Origin: Amphibalanus amphitrite
Lineage: Eukaryota; Arthropoda; Thecostraca; Balanomorpha; Balanidae
Assembly (NCBI RefSeq): GCF_019059575.1
Contig: NW_024881714.1
Coordinates: 372,001-436,000 of the forward strand
Direction: 5' to 3'
Length of the DNA stretch: 64,000 nucleotides
Shown here: positions 61,503-64,000 of the stretch, piece by piece
Position numbering within the stretch: position 1 is the first letter of the stretch
Layout: each line of letters begins with the position of its first letter
Program-made: the position numbers and the translations under genes
The notes under the pieces: model-generated
What the model saw: the letters and a program-made list of their open reading frames with translations, nothing else
What the model was told of the DNA's origin: nothing
Database searches by the model: none

Positions 61503-64000
61503 TATTTCAAACGATGGCTTTGTCATCTGTGGCTCCGGCCGATCCCCACCGCATGATGTGGCGTTGCGGTAGCCCGGACAAGGCGCTAATGGAGGCTCAT
61601 ATGAGCTCAGAACGACACTCCTCAGAAGCACGAGAATGCAACCGGTACCGCTCCCGGCGGCTGTGAGCGCGGCTTTGGACCGAGGAATCTGGTAGTCTCG
61701 TCCTTGGCCGGGTCAGAGCTCAGAAAAATCGTCCAAGATTTCAAGTAAATCCTCTTGGTTCCATTGAAACATCATGCCGGTCGGCGGCTGGTGGCTATAT
61801 CTGCTTGATAACGAGGGCAGACCAAGCCTCTGGGCTTGGCTCGGAATTGGGGCGGATCGAAGGCATGGGTAACTCATCTTCTGAAATGGCCAGTGATCAA
61901 ACCAAATGGCTGTCATTGAGCGCGGCCGCATTATTGCGCGACTGTTATTCCGCTCAGAGCAACTAGTGCTGCTCCTTTTTGCTGAGTTTCGGTTACGCTC
62001 ATAACCTCTACTGCCGTACTGGTATTCAATAAACCAACGCAGGGGCAGCCATGCGCGACGTCAGCCACCATCGCAGGCCTAATTCTACCATAAAGCAGAT
62101 AAATTTATAACGCTCACTGCGACCGTTACCGTAATCGACCCATATTTCGCTGTGTGATTTACAAGCTCAGCACAAAAAGGAACAACCATTTCCTAAACGC
62201 ATGCCAGTGAGTACGGCTATCAATTTAGCATTTGTTCACCGGGTCGCCGTCACGTGATACCGGGTTGGCCGCCTTCCCGACGGCTCGCTCACGGCGGCTG
62301 CACTATCGGCGCGCGGCTTTGCACGTCTTCGTGAACCGTTAGCAGAGCCCGCTCCGGCGGCGCCGCTGCCTTTGTGCGGATCGTTAATCCTGGTGCCAGC
62401 CGCGGCGCCAATCGGCGACTGGCTGTTTGCTCGCCACCTCCGTACGGGCCGTATCAGCCGTCCGACTATCGGTGCGCAGACGGTCCCGATCGGAACCACG
62501 CCGGAGGACGGAGACGGGTCCTACAGAGACCGAGCTGGCGGTCATCGGTCACGCCGAGTGCCAGACGGCTGACCGCCAGACTGAGAGAGCGATGGAAGGT
62601 CGCGGCGCAGCGGCGGTCGTCGGACGCTAATGAAAGGCGACGTGGGGATTGATCCAGGCACATCGCTGACTGGCTGATGGTTGTTAGTGGAGGTAATGTT
62701 TCGGCGCTATACCATTGTCGATCTTCCGTTCGGTTTTGGTGCCCTATCCGTACCGAAGCTACCGTTATTGCTTGCGTGCTACAGGCGACCCCGTGCCACG
62801 CCGTCAGAGCGTGGGTTGTTTGCCACGCCCCAGTTCGCCCCTCCCCCCTCCCGCGACTGTCAGTGTGGCTGTGTCGCCAGGCCGCAGTTCGCCCGGCGTC
62901 GCCGCAAAAACGCCGCGCAAAAACCAGACAGCGGCCGCACCGGCGCGGCTCGGCCCGGTTGTGTATCGGGGTCAGACGGAGCCGGGCGCCCCGGCCGACT
63001 GCCGGCGACTATTCCTGTGTCGGCGCCGACAGAGGCCGGCTGGCAGCGGCGCCGGCGCCGCGCGCAGGGCGGGGCACCACCGGCCACGTGCCGCCCGGCC
63101 AGTGAGGGCCGTCGGGGCAGATCCGGAGCGGGTTCGGTCCCGAGACGCGGTGATGGATGATCGTCGGTGCGAGACAAATGCCTGTCTCCCGGCGTACCGT
63201 CGGGGGTCAGACGGAGGGCGGAGCCGACCCAATATGGCCGCGTCGAATCGCCACACCGCTGACTCGATCAGCAAACACGGACACGCCTGTTTGCCCAGAC
63301 TGGCGTTATCTGCAGCGATATGGGCGGCGAGGAGGTCGGTTCCTGCTGGCGGAGCCCCACTCCGGCCCGTGCTGACCGGCGCCCGCCGCCGACCGGCCGG
63401 CCGGCCGGCTGGCTCCAAAAACAGGCAGGGTCGAGCCGGCGGCCTCACTACCAAATAAGGCGCGCGCGCCTGCCGCCGCGCCGAGAGATAAACTCGCGCG
63501 CGCCGCGGCCGGCCGAGCGGTCACGGAAGCCAGCCGACCGGCGGCTGGCGGAGGCGGGTTTCCGTCCTGTCGGCTGCCGCAGTTTGTTGCCGGGGGGCCG
63601 AGCTGCCACCGATCTCGACTGTCGAACTCGGTGTGCTGGTGTTGGCTACCGGCCCGGCGCTGGAGGCCCGGAATAGGCGGGCCGCCGGCGTCCGACGCCG
63701 ACCTTCGCCGGTTTGGGTCGTGTTTGTCCGCCTCGCCGGCTGTGTACGTGCTTCTGCGCTGTGGCGACGGCCTCCCGGCCTGCCCCCGGGGCCGTCCCGG
63801 CCACAGGGCACAGAGACGGCCGGCGCGACCGCGCTCACCACCATGCATTAGCAGCAGCCACAGCGATTCCCGGGAACGGGCCGTGCCGCTTCAGTGGCAG
63901 CAGGTCCGTGTGCTCTGCGGAAACTAAGTGACCACTATTGCTTGTTGATGTTTATTGGGGCTTTAGGGCTCGTCACCTAGGGCAACACGATTGCTGATTC
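61503..64000. other. No gene supported
   Basis: AT-leaning 61.7-62.3 kb, then GC-rich to about 63.85 kb with many overlapping open frames (247 codons at 62715-63458; 180 codons on - at 63306-63848). No splice-consistent model or family match. Confidence 0.5.

Noticed and set aside
62715-63458. 247-codon open frame and overlapping frames on both strands
   Set aside because: Arg/Pro/Ala-rich translations in all registers, typical of chance in CpG-rich DNA.

Overview
This is animal nuclear DNA, most plausibly from an arthropod. Coding capacity is sparse, the one clear gene has GT-AG introns, base composition swings between GC-rich CpG-dense and AT-rich stretches, and long (CT)n/(GA)n arrays and short terminal-inverted-repeat elements are present. 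Nothing looks bacterial or viral. The arthropod reading is an inference (elements carrying consensus ecdysone-receptor sites fit it). A crustacean is possible but the sequence does not settle it.

The only gene I can assemble with confidence is on the + strand, 37914-48270. Five exons (37914-38053, 41825-43522, 44398-44533, 45246-47826, 48248-48270) have consensus splice sites and agree in phase. Together they give 4578 nt, a 1525-residue protein plus stop. The first exon is too short to stand out as an open frame and was found from its donor and phase. The protein is very rich in Pro, Ser and charged residues, is mostly predicted disordered by composition, and carries poly-Pro tracts, KQP-type repeats, an acidic Tyr/Ser/Asp patch and a KRRRRRK cluster. 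I do not recognise the family. A (CT)n array lies about 0.85 kb upstream of its start codon.

Left part (1-17.6 kb): no supportable gene. It holds an interleaved A-B-A'-B' duplication at 3975-4989 with a 212-bp identical unit, an AT-rich transposon-like element at 9872-10849 that repeats a 12-base motif, and two strong hairpins near 14.1 and 14.4 kb. Middle (17.6-28.5 kb): two copies of an interspersed repeat (18546-19472, and about 26895-27748). Each is packed with AGGTCA nuclear-receptor half-sites and each sits inside a larger interval bounded by perfect inverted repeats (17633-19990 and 26747-28459). Both copies keep an intact inverted-repeat-1 site (AGGTCAATGACCT, the consensus ecdysone-receptor site) and an intact direct-repeat-1 site. 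Between them lie complementary CT and GA arrays at 21.7 and 22.1 kb. Right part (48.3-64 kb): GC-rich, no gene I can support, with a degenerate minisatellite at 49.1-49.6 kb, a dense CRE/AP-1 site cluster at 56706-56849, several G-homopolymers, CCG arrays and a short minisatellite at 61.4 kb.

The most interesting signal is the nuclear-receptor-site-bearing repeat family: a possible case of a mobile element spreading hormone-response elements. The second is the apparently unfamiliar large disordered protein, with its recovered first exon and a triplicated splice-donor region.
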